Positions 16,186-27,490 are shown, counted from the stretch's first letter. The stretch is 64,000 nt of DNA from Mycobacterium bourgelatii (GCF_010723575.1 NZ_BLKZ01000001.1:1364001-1428000), one strand, 5' to 3'. Notes: a model not told the origin generated them from the letters alone. Made by a program: numbers and translations.

Positions 16186-17034
16186 TTAGCTGCCCGCCTC
16201 GATGGCCGCGACCGCCGCAACCGCCTCTGGTCCGCAAAAACGCTGGAGGTTCACCCCGCCAGCATCTAGCAGCATGTCGATTCGGCTTCTCAGGTCGCCC
16301 GAGGAGATATGGGCGTACAGGTTCGCGCCTGGACACGATGTTTGTGCGAAGTCCCGATGGCCCGCCAGGGTGCTGGTTGGAATGTGAAAGGTCTGCGCGG
16401 CCCAGGCACACGCGACCGCGGCTCCGTATAGCAGTGCGTCCGAAACGGGTTCTTTGTCGAAATCACCTTCGCAGAAGACCAGGAAGTGGCCCGTCGTGTC
16501 GTACTCCGTCGCGGTGTCACCGGCAATGTTGGGATCGCGCAGTTCGTAGATGTGGCCGTCGCGGTCAATGCCGATGTGATACGCGATGTCGACCCAACCC
16601 AGCTGGTCCTGGTGGTAACGCTGGTCCTGGCGGAATCGGTTAGGCGCGTTGCTGTTGGCGCCGAGCACCACGGCGGAGTGGTGGATCGTCAGCCGATTGG
16701 GAGTGTGTGGCTTTCCGCCCGGACGGGCGGGCCGGGCCTGCCAGGCATCTCGACATAGCAATTGCGCCGACGCGGCGGCGGCGGGTGAAGCCGAAATCGT
16801 CGGCCCGGGTGGTGCCATCGTGGGCTGGCCGGTCTCGGTCGGGCCGGCCATGTGGTTTGACGGTGAAGCAGGACTGGGATTCTCCGTTGGTCCAGAGGCA
16901 GGGTCTGCCGCGGTCTTGTTCGAGCAGCTGCCAACCGTTGCGGCAAGTCCGACGCCACCGGCCAGCCAGAGAAGCCGACGGCGGCTGACCACGTCCGAGT
17001 GCTTGCCCGGGCCACCATTCGCTGGGGCGTTCAT
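16186..17034 (-). CDS. Exported N-acetylmuramoyl-L-alanine amidase (Amidase_2/PGRP-like), Tat-type lipoprotein signal
   Basis: The 282-aa protein has a twin-arginine-like leader (S-R-R-R-L-L-W-L-A) and a lipobox-like T-V-G-S-C around residue 36, so it is probably a Tat-exported lipoprotein. A Pro/Ser/Thr-rich linker follows to about residue 95. The amidase_2 domain has its zinc ligands in I-H-H-S-A near residue 120 and A-G-H-R-D-F-A-Q-T-S-C-P-G near 225, and A-Y-H-I-G-I-D between. It cleaves the bond between muramic acid and the stem peptide. The region upstream of its ATG is where the kinase relic begins, so a deletion may have replaced its original promoter. Confidence 0.9.
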   Translation of the reverse strand: MNAPANGGPGKHSDVVSRRRLLWLAGGVGLAATVGSCSNKTAADPASGPTENPSPASPSNHMAGPTETGQPTMAPPGPTISASPAAAASAQLLCRDAWQARPARPGGKPHTPNRLTIHHSAVVLGANSNAPNRFRQDQRYHQDQLGWVDIAYHIGIDRDGHIYELRDPNIAGDTATEYDTTGHFLVFCEGDFDKEPVSDALLYGAAVACAWAAQTFHIPTSTLAGHRDFAQTSCPGANLYAHISSGDLRSRIDMLLDAGGVNLQRFCGPEAVAAVAAIEAGS

Positions 17035-17061
17035 GGCCTCACCTTACGGATACGGCCGTCA

Positions 17062-18027
17062 GTTGGGCCACGAATGGCGACCGTAGGTACGGTTCTCTAT
17101 GCTGCGCCCGAGCAGTTGACAGGCAAGGACCTCGATGGTCGGGCAGATCAGTACGCCCTTGCTGTTACCGCATTCCACCTACTCGCGGGAAAGCCGCCAT
17201 TCGCACACTCAAATCCAGCGGTTGTGATCGGTAAACACCTGTCGGCGTCGCCGCCAAAACTCGCACGCTTGCGTCCTGACCTCGCACCGATTGACGGCGT
17301 GCTGGCCAGGGCAATGGCAAAAAAGCCGCTGCGCAGGTTCGATACGTGCCGTGATTTCGCGGCTGCTCTAGCTGACGCCGTTGCCGGTTCGACGAGTTCG
17401 GCGGAACCTACGCAAGTCGCAACGCCCATCCCGACTCCTCAGCGCGACACACCCGACCTCCGGCTTGCAATGATTGCCGGCGGCATCGCTGCGCTGATCG
17501 CTGTGGGAGTCGTCGCGTATATCGGCGCCCGATTGGCCCCAGCCTTCCTGGGCGCCGCCAACTACGGTCGCGCCTTACCCCAGCGCAATACCGACTGCAA
17601 CGGCAACAATGGCGCCGCCCGAGACCGTGACCCACACGCGGCCACCGGTGACGATCACCCAATCCGCGGCGCCGCCGAGCGTCAGCACCCCTGCTCGCAC
17701 AACGACTGCACCGGTGAGTCGAGGCGGAGATCTCGGGCTGGCTACCCCCATCAGCAACCCGGCGTGCAATGGCCAGGGGATCGTCGTGTTGGGGTCGGTC
17801 ACCACCCCGGGCTTATATGCGGTCGGCGTGCAGCGTCTGCTCGACGCGCACCCGGGTGCTTTCTACCTTCGCACCGATCAGTCGTGTAGTTCAACCACAT
17901 ACCGTAGGCATTGCCTCCTGCCGCACGGACTTTGGCACATACCGCGCTCCGTGTCATCCCTGCGGGCACGTAAACGGCCGTAGATGGGGTTACCTTCGTC
18001 GGTTCTCTGACGCAGTGACGGGCAGGA
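17062..18027 (+). pseudogene. Relic of a PknF-like membrane Ser/Thr kinase (N-terminal half deleted, frameshifted)
   Basis: Kinase homology begins abruptly at about 17072 in the activation segment (A-T-V-G-T-V-L-Y-A-A-P-E-Q-L) and runs through the C-lobe (D-G-R-A-D-Q-Y-A-L-A; P-P-F-A-H-S-N-P). The glycine loop, catalytic loop and DFG are missing. A TM helix follows (17455-17530). Around 17520-17560 the coding frame shifts: a Thr/Pro linker and the extracellular motif C-N-G-Q-G-I-V-V-L-G-S-V-T-T-P-G then read in another frame. A further shift after S-C-S-S (about 17893) leaves a degraded tail. The intact parent would have been a PknF-type receptor kinase. No start codon with a ribosome site is evident. 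Confidence 0.8.
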
Positions 18028-18032
18028 CTGGT

Positions 18033-20385
<2,353 letters not shown>

Positions 20386-20725
20386 CAGTCAGCGTCTGCA
20401 CCGGCGCGTTGATCACATCAAGCAAACTCTGCAACGGCGAGACAGCCGCGGCCTCGGCGCTCGCATAAGCTGCCGCACCACCGGTCAGGGCCTGCACAAA
20501 CTCGTCATGAAACGCCGCCGCCTGCGCGCCGAGCACCTGATAACCCTGCCCATGGGCGGAAAACAGTGCCGCAATGGCCGCCGACACCTCATCGCCGGCC
20601 GCGGCCGTGAGCTGCGTGGTCGCCGTCGCCGCGGCCTGGCTGGCGGTGGCCACCGCCGAACCGATACCGGTCAGATCCGTGGCGGCCGCGGCCATCAGCT
20701 GCGGCGTGGCAAACACGTACGACAC

Positions 20726-21367
20726 TGGTCGAACCTCCTCAAAGCGAAGCGATATTCGCTGGTTGTCACGACAACCGCCGTCGTGCTTGCAACACAAGCA
20801 CCGCATAAACCGTGGCCGCCGTTGCGTTAGATTTACTTGCGGGTCAAGCCTGTATCTGGTGCCGTACGCCACCCGGTGCGGGCGCTGAGCACACGCCCGA
20901 TGCAGATGACTGTGGCGAGCATAGGAAAATCCACTCCAGCACCGATACAGGGTTTTCCCTATATCTGACGAAAAATTTCCCGACCCCAGGCGCAACCTGT
21001 GAACCGCGTCCACCCGCGTTCCTTGAGCCGTCGGCAATCGGCTCGGTGTGCATGATCGGCCCCAGCACCGAATCGCGACCAGACGCGCCTGGCTCCAAGT
21101 TGCTGCAGATTCCCAGATCCCGCTCGGTCTGTTCGCCGGCCAACCGGTTCGCTGCAGCGGCCCTTGAGGGCCACCCACACCACTTCGTCGTGGGCCGAGC
21201 CACGTTGCTCGATCGAAAGCGAACCTTTGCGCCGGGACGCTGGACCTACCGGACGCGGGGCCTCACTGAACCCCGCAGGAGTGGGCCCACGTCGGGCCAC
21301 ACCGGCCGCGTCGGTGCCATCAAGGTCGGCCCGCCGTCGGTGGCCCGACGATACAGAACGGGCTCAT
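20726..21367. other. Gap of about 640 bp with no supportable gene
   Basis: The stretch lies upstream of the PE_PGRS start and beyond the broken end of the IS1380-type transposase. It must hold the PE_PGRS promoter. Open frames exist on the minus strand (for example 20844-21203), but none has a family motif, a convincing ribosome site or clear codon bias. It may be degraded sequence, including lost transposon parts. Confidence 0.5.
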
Positions 21368-21369
21368 TC

Positions 21370-21895
21370 ACAATCGCCGCAGCGCCGGTCTTGTTGTCGA
21401 AGTGATCGATAACCACAGTGGCGTCGATGTGGATGTGTAGCCAACTCTGGGTGGGGGCGGCTCCGGCCGCCCAGGCCGCCGCCCGCGCGCGAGCCCGCGC
21501 TGTGCGCACCCCGGCAGGTGTGCGGCATCGATGCGCTGATCGATCAACCGCCACATGGTGGTCGTCGAGGCCTTCGCGCCGAACACATGCTCACGATCGC
21601 CGCACAGTTGACCAACTGCGTCGATGCAGTCCGCGCCGTCGGCGACCGCGGCCGCCAGATCGGCGAAGACCTCCCCAGGCGCATACACCCACCGACCCCG
21701 GTACGTGTCAGCCAACGCGGCGGTGACCTGCGCCGACAACCCAGTGTGGTCCGCGAGCTCGCGCAGCATGCCCATCCCGGCATGCGACACGACACCATGG
21801 CCGTCAGCAAACACTTTCACCCGCGATGCCAGCGCGATATTCTTCACAAGCGAAGTGCCTTCCCGTGGGAATAGTTGAACTCTAGACAAGTCCAA
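21370..21895 (-). pseudogene. IS1380-family transposase relic (N-terminal fragment, frameshifted)
   Basis: The N-terminal ~125 residues read as an IS1380-type transposase (G-M-G-M-L-R-E-L-A-D-H-T-G-L; V-F-A-D-L-A-A-A-V-A-D-G-A-D; A-S-T-T-T-M-W-R-L-I-D). Near 21,510-21,530 the frame shifts, and the continuation R-A-R-A-A-A-W-A-A-G-A and H-I-D-A-T-V-V-I-D-H-F-D-N-K-T-G-A-A appears in a second frame. Homology stops at about 21,375, where the rest of the ~450-residue protein is missing. The predicted D-A-T catalytic strand is retained, but the enzyme is dead. Confidence 0.75.
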
Positions 21896-21965
21896 TTATC
21901 CTTGCAGGACAGGCGCTTTCGCTTATCTACACCCCGTTTCTCAGGGCATTTCACCAAAATCCGGG

Positions 21966-22250
21966 CTAAGACACCCAGTCCTCGACAAGATCGGCCCAGC
22001 GACGTGAAATCGTCTCCTGCAACTCGTCGCGCCGACTCCGAACACTGACGTCATCAGGTTCGATCGTTCCGATCGCCAGTTCCGCGCATTCGCCGACTTG
22101 GTCAGGTTCCAGTCCAAACGAGACGAGGGTGTCGAGGTCGCGCTCGGTGTCGATCTCATCCGGTAGCAGCGAACGCGCCAAAAGCACTGCGGCGTTCTCC
22201 TCGCCGGCCTCCAGCAGCAGTGCGACCAGGTTCGACTTGTCGATCTTCAC
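21966..22250 (-). CDS. Small acidic protein encoded directly after an amidohydrolase, function unknown
   Basis: This 94-aa protein is strongly acidic, helical and soluble (E-A-G-E-E-N-A-A-V-L-L-A-R-S-L-L near residue 15; R-R-W-A-D-L-V-E-D-W at the end). The start is GTG at 22250, 9 nt past the amidohydrolase stop at 22260, so it is very likely translated from the same mRNA. I recognise no family. An accessory or regulatory subunit of the amidohydrolase is a guess from position only. Confidence 0.7.
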   Translation of the reverse strand: MKIDKSNLVALLLEAGEENAAVLLARSLLPDEIDTERDLDTLVSFGLEPDQVGECAELAIGTIEPDDVSVRSRRDELQETISRRWADLVEDWVS

Positions 22251-22259
22251 CGCGGCGGG

Positions 22260-23453
22260 TTACGCCGGCCGGCGGAGCGACAGCTCAATGCCGTTGTCGC
22301 GCATGACGGTTCGGCACTGTTCTGGCGTGTAGTCGAAGTTCTGCAGGTCTTTGATGTAGGACGCCGGCTCGGCCAGGCCTTCGACGTGGGGGTAGTCCGA
22401 CCCCATGATGATGCGCTTTTCGCCCAGCAGCCTCAGCAGGCTGGCCAGTTCGTCCTCGTAGAAGGGCGAGACCCAGACGTGGCGTTTGAAGGTCTCTCGG
22501 GGATCTTCCTGGTAGAGCTGTGGGATCTGGCCGTAGGACTTGGTCAACTTCTCGAACAGGTGAAACACCCAGGCCGAGCCGCTTTCGATGCACGCCATGC
22601 GCAGGTTGGGGAACCGGAGGAACAGGCCCTTGTGTAGATGGTTGGCGAACGTGTCCTGAAGTGGGTCCCCGGAGAACAACGAGCGGAATCCGAGCAGCGC
22701 CTGGAACGACATCATGTAGTCCGATTCGCCCCACGCGGGCATGAACTTTGAGTAGTACGTCTCGCCGGAGTGATAACAGACGGTGATGCCCGAGTCGTTC
22801 GCCAGTCGCCAGAAGTTGTCGAACATCGGGTCGGCGGGAGCGCGCATGCCGACGGCGGTCGTGATCGGTCCCGGCACCATCACGATGAAGCGGGCGTCGC
22901 GCTCGAGTGCCCATTCGAGTTCGCGTGCGGCGTTGTCCGGCTGGCACAACGTGATGTACGGCGCGGCGAAGATCCGCTCTTTGTACGCGAAGCCCCAGTC
23001 CTCGTCCATCCACCGGTTGAAGGCCCGGAACGTCGCAGCGGTGGCGTCCAGATCAGGCAGCAGGGCCTGCTCCATCCCTACCCCGAGGGTGGGCAGCAGA
23101 ATGCAACCCTGCATGCCTTGTTGATCCATCAGTTCCAACCGGGCGTCGCGGTCGCGGTACGCGGGGCTGATCGGTTCCAATTCGCCGAACAGGGAGTTCA
23201 ACTCGGCGCCACGAGGATTGCGACCACGGAAGTAGTCGTCCAACGCGCCGGGCTTGCCCACGGGATCAAAAGTCGGATTCGGGATGAACCTGTTGACCCT
23301 GCCCCCGACGATCAGACGCTGCCTCCCATCGAGCTGAGCCCATTGGATGGCCCGCTTCTTGTACTCCGGCTCGATGTAGCGAGTGAAGGCGTCGACCGCC
23401 TCGTAGTAGTGGTTGTCGCAGTCGAAGAACTTGAACGGAAGCTCTGTCGTCAT
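22260..23453 (-). CDS. Amidohydrolase-2 family metal-dependent hydrolase
   Basis: The 397-aa protein has F-D-C-D-N-H-Y-Y-E at its N-terminus, C-Y-H-S-G-E near residue 225 and M-G-S-D-Y-P-H-V-E-G near 350, the metal and base positions of amidohydrolase_2 enzymes. It is a paralog of the protein at 2133-3362. The promoter region holds two copies of an AGAAC-N3-GTTYY motif (23495-23507 and 23559-23573), one of which recurs before the second amidohydrolase at 26676. Together with the fused acyl-CoA dehydrogenase this suggests joint control in ring or side-chain catabolism, such as steroid or aromatic breakdown. The exact substrate is unknown. Confidence 0.88.
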   Translation of the reverse strand: MTTELPFKFFDCDNHYYEAVDAFTRYIEPEYKKRAIQWAQLDGRQRLIVGGRVNRFIPNPTFDPVGKPGALDDYFRGRNPRGAELNSLFGELEPISPAYRDRDARLELMDQQGMQGCILLPTLGVGMEQALLPDLDATAATFRAFNRWMDEDWGFAYKERIFAAPYITLCQPDNAARELEWALERDARFIVMVPGPITTAVGMRAPADPMFDNFWRLANDSGITVCYHSGETYYSKFMPAWGESDYMMSFQALLGFRSLFSGDPLQDTFANHLHKGLFLRFPNLRMACIESGSAWVFHLFEKLTKSYGQIPQLYQEDPRETFKRHVWVSPFYEDELASLLRLLGEKRIIMGSDYPHVEGLAEPASYIKDLQNFDYTPEQCRTVMRDNGIELSLRRPA

Positions 23454-23494
23454 GGCGGCACCGTCCTTTCCGTAGGGGCCGATCGCACAAAACT

Positions 23495-23507
23495 AGAACC
23501 GTGTTTC
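23495..23507. promoter_or_regulatory. Operator-like motif AGAAC-CGT-GTTTC
   Basis: This 13-bp near-palindrome lies 42 bp upstream of the amidohydrolase start at 23453. It differs by one base from the reverse complement of the site at 26726-26738. It resembles the KstR-type AAC-N2-GTT box, but with a 3-bp spacer. Confidence 0.55.
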
Positions 23508-23558
23508 AGTTTATTCTAAGCATAAAGATGATTCCACTGATCTCTTCCATCTAATGAA

Positions 23559-23573
23559 AAGAACATGGTTCTT
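23559..23573. promoter_or_regulatory. Perfect inverted repeat AAGAAC-ATG-GTTCTT
   Basis: Perfect 6-bp arms surround a 3-bp spacer, directly past the acyl-CoA dehydrogenase stop and 106 bp upstream of the amidohydrolase start. It has the same GAAC-N3-GTTC core as the sites at 23495 and 26726, so it may be a second operator. A hairpin terminator for the dehydrogenase gene is also possible. Confidence 0.5.
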
Positions 23574-23574
23574 A

Positions 23575-25803
23575 TTACTTGCGCGGCAGTCCCAACACCA
23601 TCGACGCGATGACCGTCAGCTGGATCTCCGGCGTACCGCCGCCGATGAGCTCGGCCGGCAGGTCGAAGTACGGCTGGAAAACGGCCGGATCGGATTCCTC
23701 CAGCATCGCCATGCGCCCGGTCAGGCTCAGCGTCGCGGTCGAGGCGCGGCGCAGCAGCATCACCATCGCGTATTTCGCGATGCTGGATGTCGCGCCCGCG
23801 CCGTGCCCTTCCACCAGACGCAGTGTTTCGCGCAAGGTCATCGCCTTGATGGCGGTGGCGTAGGCCTCCACGTCGCCGAGCGCGATCAATGCCGCATCCT
23901 GGTCGGGGCCATCGATCTCCGCGATGTGCCGAAGCGCCTCTGCGCGATCGATCTTGACGTAGTTGCCGATCGCGGTGCGTTCCACCGCCATGGTTGACAC
24001 CGCCAGGGCCCAGCCATCGCCGGGCGCACCGACCAGCATGTCGTCGGGAACGAAGACGTCGGTGAAGAAAACCTCGTTGAACTCCGACCGCCCACTGGCC
24101 TGCTTGATCGGCGACACATTGATACCCGGCGAGGACATGTCGATAACGAAGTAACTGATGCCGCGGTGTCTTGGCGCCTCGGGATCGGTGCGTGCCAGCA
24201 GCGCCCCGAAGTTCGCCTGATCGGCCAGTGACGTCCAAATCTTGTGGCCGTTGACCAGCCAACCGCCGTCGACCTTGGTGGCTCGGGTGCTCAGTGATGC
24301 CAAATCGGAGCCCGCGCCTGGCTCGCTGAAAAGCTGGCACCACCGCAGTTTGCCGCGCAGGGTCGGCCAGGCGAACCGCTCCCGTTGCAGGTCCGAGCCG
24401 TTGTCGAGGATTGTCGGGATGATCCACTCACCGATGCCGAGCGAGGGTCTTACCAACGCTGGTCGCTTGTCGAACTCGTCGGCGATGATCACCTGCTGGA
24501 CCGGCGAGGCGGCAAGGCCCCACGGCGGCTTCAGGTGTGGAACAACTAACCCTTCCCGTGCCAACAGGTCGCGCTGATCGCCGTGGGCACGACCGGGCTC
24601 GCGTTGGTCTTCCGAGGGCCAGGCGTTGTCCAATGCCATTGCCCGGTCCAGGATTTCAGCCACCCGCGCGCGAAACTCCGATTCGACGTCGCCAAGCTGA
24701 ACCGCGGTGGACCGCTTCATGGTTAGGGCCAACTCGCCTAGTTCACGTCTCCACCGCGTTGTCGGTCCCAACGATGCCGCCAGGCTGGTGGCGCGACGCC
24801 AGTACAGGTGGGTGTCGTGTTCCCAGGTGTAGCCGATCGCGCCGAACATCAGCAGTGCGTCCAATACGATGTCGGCGCTGACGAAAGCCGCCATCAATGC
24901 GGCCGTTGCGGCGGCCAGTCGGTGCTGCTCGATAGATTCGTCAACGGCGCGAACCGCGTCCCAGGCTGCGGCCGCAGCGAGTTCGGAGTTGACGAGGAGC
25001 ACGGCGGCCTTGTGTTGCAGGGCCTGGAAGCTGCCGACGGGTTTGCCGAACTGTTCACGGGTCCGGATGTAGTCCGTCGCCGCCTCCGCGCACCGACGAA
25101 CCGTCCCGGCGGCCGCACAAGCGGCGAGGCTGACCACGATGCAGCGGGCCCGTAAAGGGGAGATGTCTGACAGCACCGACGCTGCTGGGACCCGGTGCTC
25201 GACCAGGCGCAGCACGCCCACGTCGGTGCACAAATCAGTTCCGCGTTGTTGCTCGACGCTAAAAGACGGGTCGCGCGATTCGGGCGCATCAAGAACGAAC
25301 CAAATGTCGTCGTCCGACTCCGACCGCGCTACCAGCAGGATCCGTTGCGCTGCACAGATTCCCAGTACCGAGGCAGAAGAGCCGTTGAGTCGCCAACCAT
25401 CGCCGTCGGAGGTGGCGCGGATATCGGCGTCTTCGGACAGCAGGACCACAGCGGTCGTGCCCGCGGCCAGCTCGGCCAGCAACGACGCCCCGGCTGGGCC
25501 GGCCAAACTCGCTACCGCGCTTGCCGTCGCGGTGCTCAGCAGCGGGCCGGGCAACAAAGCCGCGGCCGCCGCTTCGATGACACAGGCCATCTCGGCCAGA
25601 GTTCCGCCCTGGCCGCCGACATCCTCCGGCAGATGCACGGCGTGAAAGCCCTGCGCGGTGAATTGCTCCCACCAGGACGGTATTTCGCCCGCCGCAATCG
25701 AGTCGAATCCCGCGCGTGTCTTGTCTATCGGCGCGTGGCGAGCCGCGAATCTGCCCACGGCATCGGCCAGTTGCTCCTGTTCGGTCGCGATCGCCAGTCC
25801 CAT
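23575..25803 (-). CDS. Fused two-domain acyl-CoA dehydrogenase (FadE type)
   Basis: The 742-aa protein joins two ACAD modules. The N-terminal one (about 1-375) has R-E-Q-F-G-K-P-V-G-S-F-Q near residue 250 and G-Y-T-W-E-H near 330. The C-terminal one (about 390-742) has Q-L-F-S-E-P-G-A-G-S-D-L and I-G-G-G-T-P-E-I-Q near the end, the region that in ACADs holds FAD and acyl-CoA. Fused ACADs of about 720-740 aa are typical of mycobacterial FadE proteins acting on sterol side chains or bulky acyl-CoAs. It lies 6 nt after the amidohydrolase at 25810, so both run from the promoter near 26,726. Confidence 0.92.
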   Translation of the reverse strand: MGLAIATEQEQLADAVGRFAARHAPIDKTRAGFDSIAAGEIPSWWEQFTAQGFHAVHLPEDVGGQGGTLAEMACVIEAAAAALLPGPLLSTATASAVASLAGPAGASLLAELAAGTTAVVLLSEDADIRATSDGDGWRLNGSSASVLGICAAQRILLVARSESDDDIWFVLDAPESRDPSFSVEQQRGTDLCTDVGVLRLVEHRVPAASVLSDISPLRARCIVVSLAACAAAGTVRRCAEAATDYIRTREQFGKPVGSFQALQHKAAVLLVNSELAAAAAWDAVRAVDESIEQHRLAAATAALMAAFVSADIVLDALLMFGAIGYTWEHDTHLYWRRATSLAASLGPTTRWRRELGELALTMKRSTAVQLGDVESEFRARVAEILDRAMALDNAWPSEDQREPGRAHGDQRDLLAREGLVVPHLKPPWGLAASPVQQVIIADEFDKRPALVRPSLGIGEWIIPTILDNGSDLQRERFAWPTLRGKLRWCQLFSEPGAGSDLASLSTRATKVDGGWLVNGHKIWTSLADQANFGALLARTDPEAPRHRGISYFVIDMSSPGINVSPIKQASGRSEFNEVFFTDVFVPDDMLVGAPGDGWALAVSTMAVERTAIGNYVKIDRAEALRHIAEIDGPDQDAALIALGDVEAYATAIKAMTLRETLRLVEGHGAGATSSIAKYAMVMLLRRASTATLSLTGRMAMLEESDPAVFQPYFDLPAELIGGGTPEIQLTVIASMVLGLPRK

Positions 25804-25809
25804 AAGTCC

Positions 25810-26676
25810 TCAGCCGTCCAATCCGAGGATGCGGGCGGCGTTGCCGTACAAGAACTTCGGCCATACTTCGTCCTTCAACGGAACTTGCGGCAGTTCGCTG
25901 AAGATCCGTTCCAGGGACAATCCCATGGGAAAGTATCCGGCATAGAGAACCTTGTCGGCGCCACGGGAATTCGCGTAGTCGATGATGGCCTTCGGGTAGT
26001 ACTTCGGGGCGAAGGCTGACGTCGAGTAGTACAGATTGGGCCACTTGAGCATCAGCTTTACCGCAAGATCTTCCCAGGGTTCGCACCCGTGGCGGGTGAC
26101 GAACACCAGGTCGGGGAAGTCGAACATCACCACGTCAATGCGTGAGACTTCTTGTGGGGCAAAAGGAACACGGGGGCCGGGCACGCCCGCGCAGACAAAG
26201 ATAGGTATGCCGAGTTCGACGCACGTGGCATAGATCGGGTACATCTTCGGGTCGTCGATAGGGACTTGCGGGAAGGTCCCGGCCGGGAACACCGACGTTG
26301 CTCGGATGCCGTATTCCTCGTACTCTCGGCGGATCGCTTTGACCGAACCCATCACGTCGTTCGGGTCGACGAGCGCGCCGGACGGAATGAAGCGGTCGGG
26401 GAACAGCTTGAGGGCGAGTTGTGCGGAGTCCTCACCGACGCCGATCATCGCCTTCTCGATGCCAAACCTGTCCATCTGCTGCAGAACCAGCGACACCGGG
26501 TCGTCGGTCGGCAACCCCTTCGGCACATCCTTGAACATGTACTCCACGGGGAATTCGAAGTCCTCTTTGGACTGACGGTCCTTGGTTTGCTTGCGGATGA
26601 AGTCGTACTGAGCGGAGCCCTCGTGGGGAAATCCGATCATGGTGTCGATCACCGGCAGACCTACGGGCCCGGCCAT
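25810..26676 (-). CDS. Amidohydrolase family protein
   Basis: I chose ATG 26676 (288 aa) because GGAGG lies 4 nt upstream; the frame is open to 26721, but that extension lacks a ribosome site. The protein starts V-I-D-T-M-I-G-F-P-H and has V-T-R-H-G-C-E-P-W near residue 200 and L-Y-A-G-Y-F-P-M-G near 255, a divergent amidohydrolase_2 barrel in which the usual G-S-D reads A-G-Y. The loss of that aspartate means the chemistry may differ from its paralogs here. It is the first gene of a unit with the acyl-CoA dehydrogenase. Confidence 0.85.
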   Translation of the reverse strand: MAGPVGLPVIDTMIGFPHEGSAQYDFIRKQTKDRQSKEDFEFPVEYMFKDVPKGLPTDDPVSLVLQQMDRFGIEKAMIGVGEDSAQLALKLFPDRFIPSGALVDPNDVMGSVKAIRREYEEYGIRATSVFPAGTFPQVPIDDPKMYPIYATCVELGIPIFVCAGVPGPRVPFAPQEVSRIDVVMFDFPDLVFVTRHGCEPWEDLAVKLMLKWPNLYYSTSAFAPKYYPKAIIDYANSRGADKVLYAGYFPMGLSLERIFSELPQVPLKDEVWPKFLYGNAARILGLDG

Positions 26677-26725
26677 GTGTCCTCCGATCTGGCGAGTGGC
26701 GTGGCCGCCGTTACTCATCAATAGT

Positions 26726-26738
26726 GAAACGCGGTTCT
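26726..26738. promoter_or_regulatory. Operator-like motif (reverse complement AGAAC-CGC-GTTTC)
   Basis: It lies 50 bp upstream of the amidohydrolase start at 26676 and matches the site at 23495-23507 in 12 of 13 bases, in the same orientation relative to its gene. Two near-identical sites at similar distances from two related genes indicate a shared regulator. Confidence 0.55.
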
Positions 26739-26799
26739 ACTAGTGTCAAGTTCGCTAAATGCTGCTAGCTGCGGCAACAGTACATTTTTCGCGAGTATG

Positions 26800-26812
26800 A
26801 CGTATCATACGT
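26800..26812. promoter_or_regulatory. Palindrome ACGTAT-C-ATACGT upstream of KstR-like TetR
   Basis: This perfect palindrome (6-bp arms, single central base) lies in the divergent gap between the amidohydrolase unit and the TetR gene. It differs from the AGAAC-N3-GTTYC motif, so it may be the TetR's own operator, or a promoter element. Confidence 0.5.
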
Positions 26813-26896
26813 GGAACAGAGAAGAAGTACGTTCTCGGGAAGGGAATCATCGTCAACGCTCCTGAGTCTCGTGCCGAGCGGGCCGAGTCCGCCGTC

Positions 26897-27490
26897 TTGC
26901 CGCTGGCGACCATGACCAGCAGCCAATTGATCCGTCGCGCCAAGGTCATCGAAGAGGTGATCGACCTCATTGGCGACGTTGGTGCTGAGGCGGTGCAGAT
27001 GCGCGACGTCGCCCAGCGTTCCGGAGTGGCGCTGGCGACCGTCTACCGGTATTTCAGCTCGAAGGAGCACCTGCTGGCCGCGGCATTGGAAGACTGGCAG
27101 AAGCGCTTGACGCGCCGGATCATGTCCGCTGCCCGTCCTCCCGAGCAGGATCCGTTGTCCGGCATGTTGGAATACCTTCGTCGTGCCGTGCGCGCTTTTC
27201 ATCGCAACCCCGAGATGACGGCGCTGATGCACCAAATGATGATTTCCACCGTTCCCGAGGTCCGGGCGACGATCGACGAGATGAATCGAACGAACATCGA
27301 CATGTTCAATCGACTCCTCGATGGCGTTGCGCCGGAAGAGATTCCGAATGTCAGTTTCGGCATCAACGCCGCTTTGGCCAGCGCCATCACCGGGATGCTG
27401 GTGCGGAGTCTGACCTTGGATGAGGCGTTGAGTCGGGTCGAGTGGGTGGCGCGGGCGCTCATTGACACCGGCACTGCGCAACAGCGCTGA
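26897..27490 (+). CDS. TetR-family regulator, KstR-like
   Basis: The HTH reads A-V-Q-M-R-D-V-A-Q-R-S-G-V-A-L-A-T-V-Y-R-Y-F-S-S-K-E-H-L, cut here only for display, and is very close to the sterol repressor KstR in its recognition helix. The C-terminal domain is a normal helical ligand domain (197 aa in total). The start is uncertain: TTG 26897 and ATG 26912 are in frame and lack good ribosome sites. The frame stays open with coding-like sequence up to about 26,849, where a GGAAGGGA lies before ATC/GTC codons. It is transcribed away from the amidohydrolase/FadE unit and is the obvious regulator candidate for it. Confidence 0.85.
   Translation: MPLATMTSSQLIRRAKVIEEVIDLIGDVGAEAVQMRDVAQRSGVALATVYRYFSSKEHLLAAALEDWQKRLTRRIMSAARPPEQDPLSGMLEYLRRAVRAFHRNPEMTALMHQMMISTVPEVRATIDEMNRTNIDMFNRLLDGVAPEEIPNVSFGINAALASAITGMLVRSLTLDEALSRVEWVARALIDTGTAQQR

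Noticed and set aside
20844..21203. 119-aa minus-strand open frame upstream of PE_PGRS
   Set aside because: No ribosome site, family motif or clear codon bias; it overlaps other random frames.
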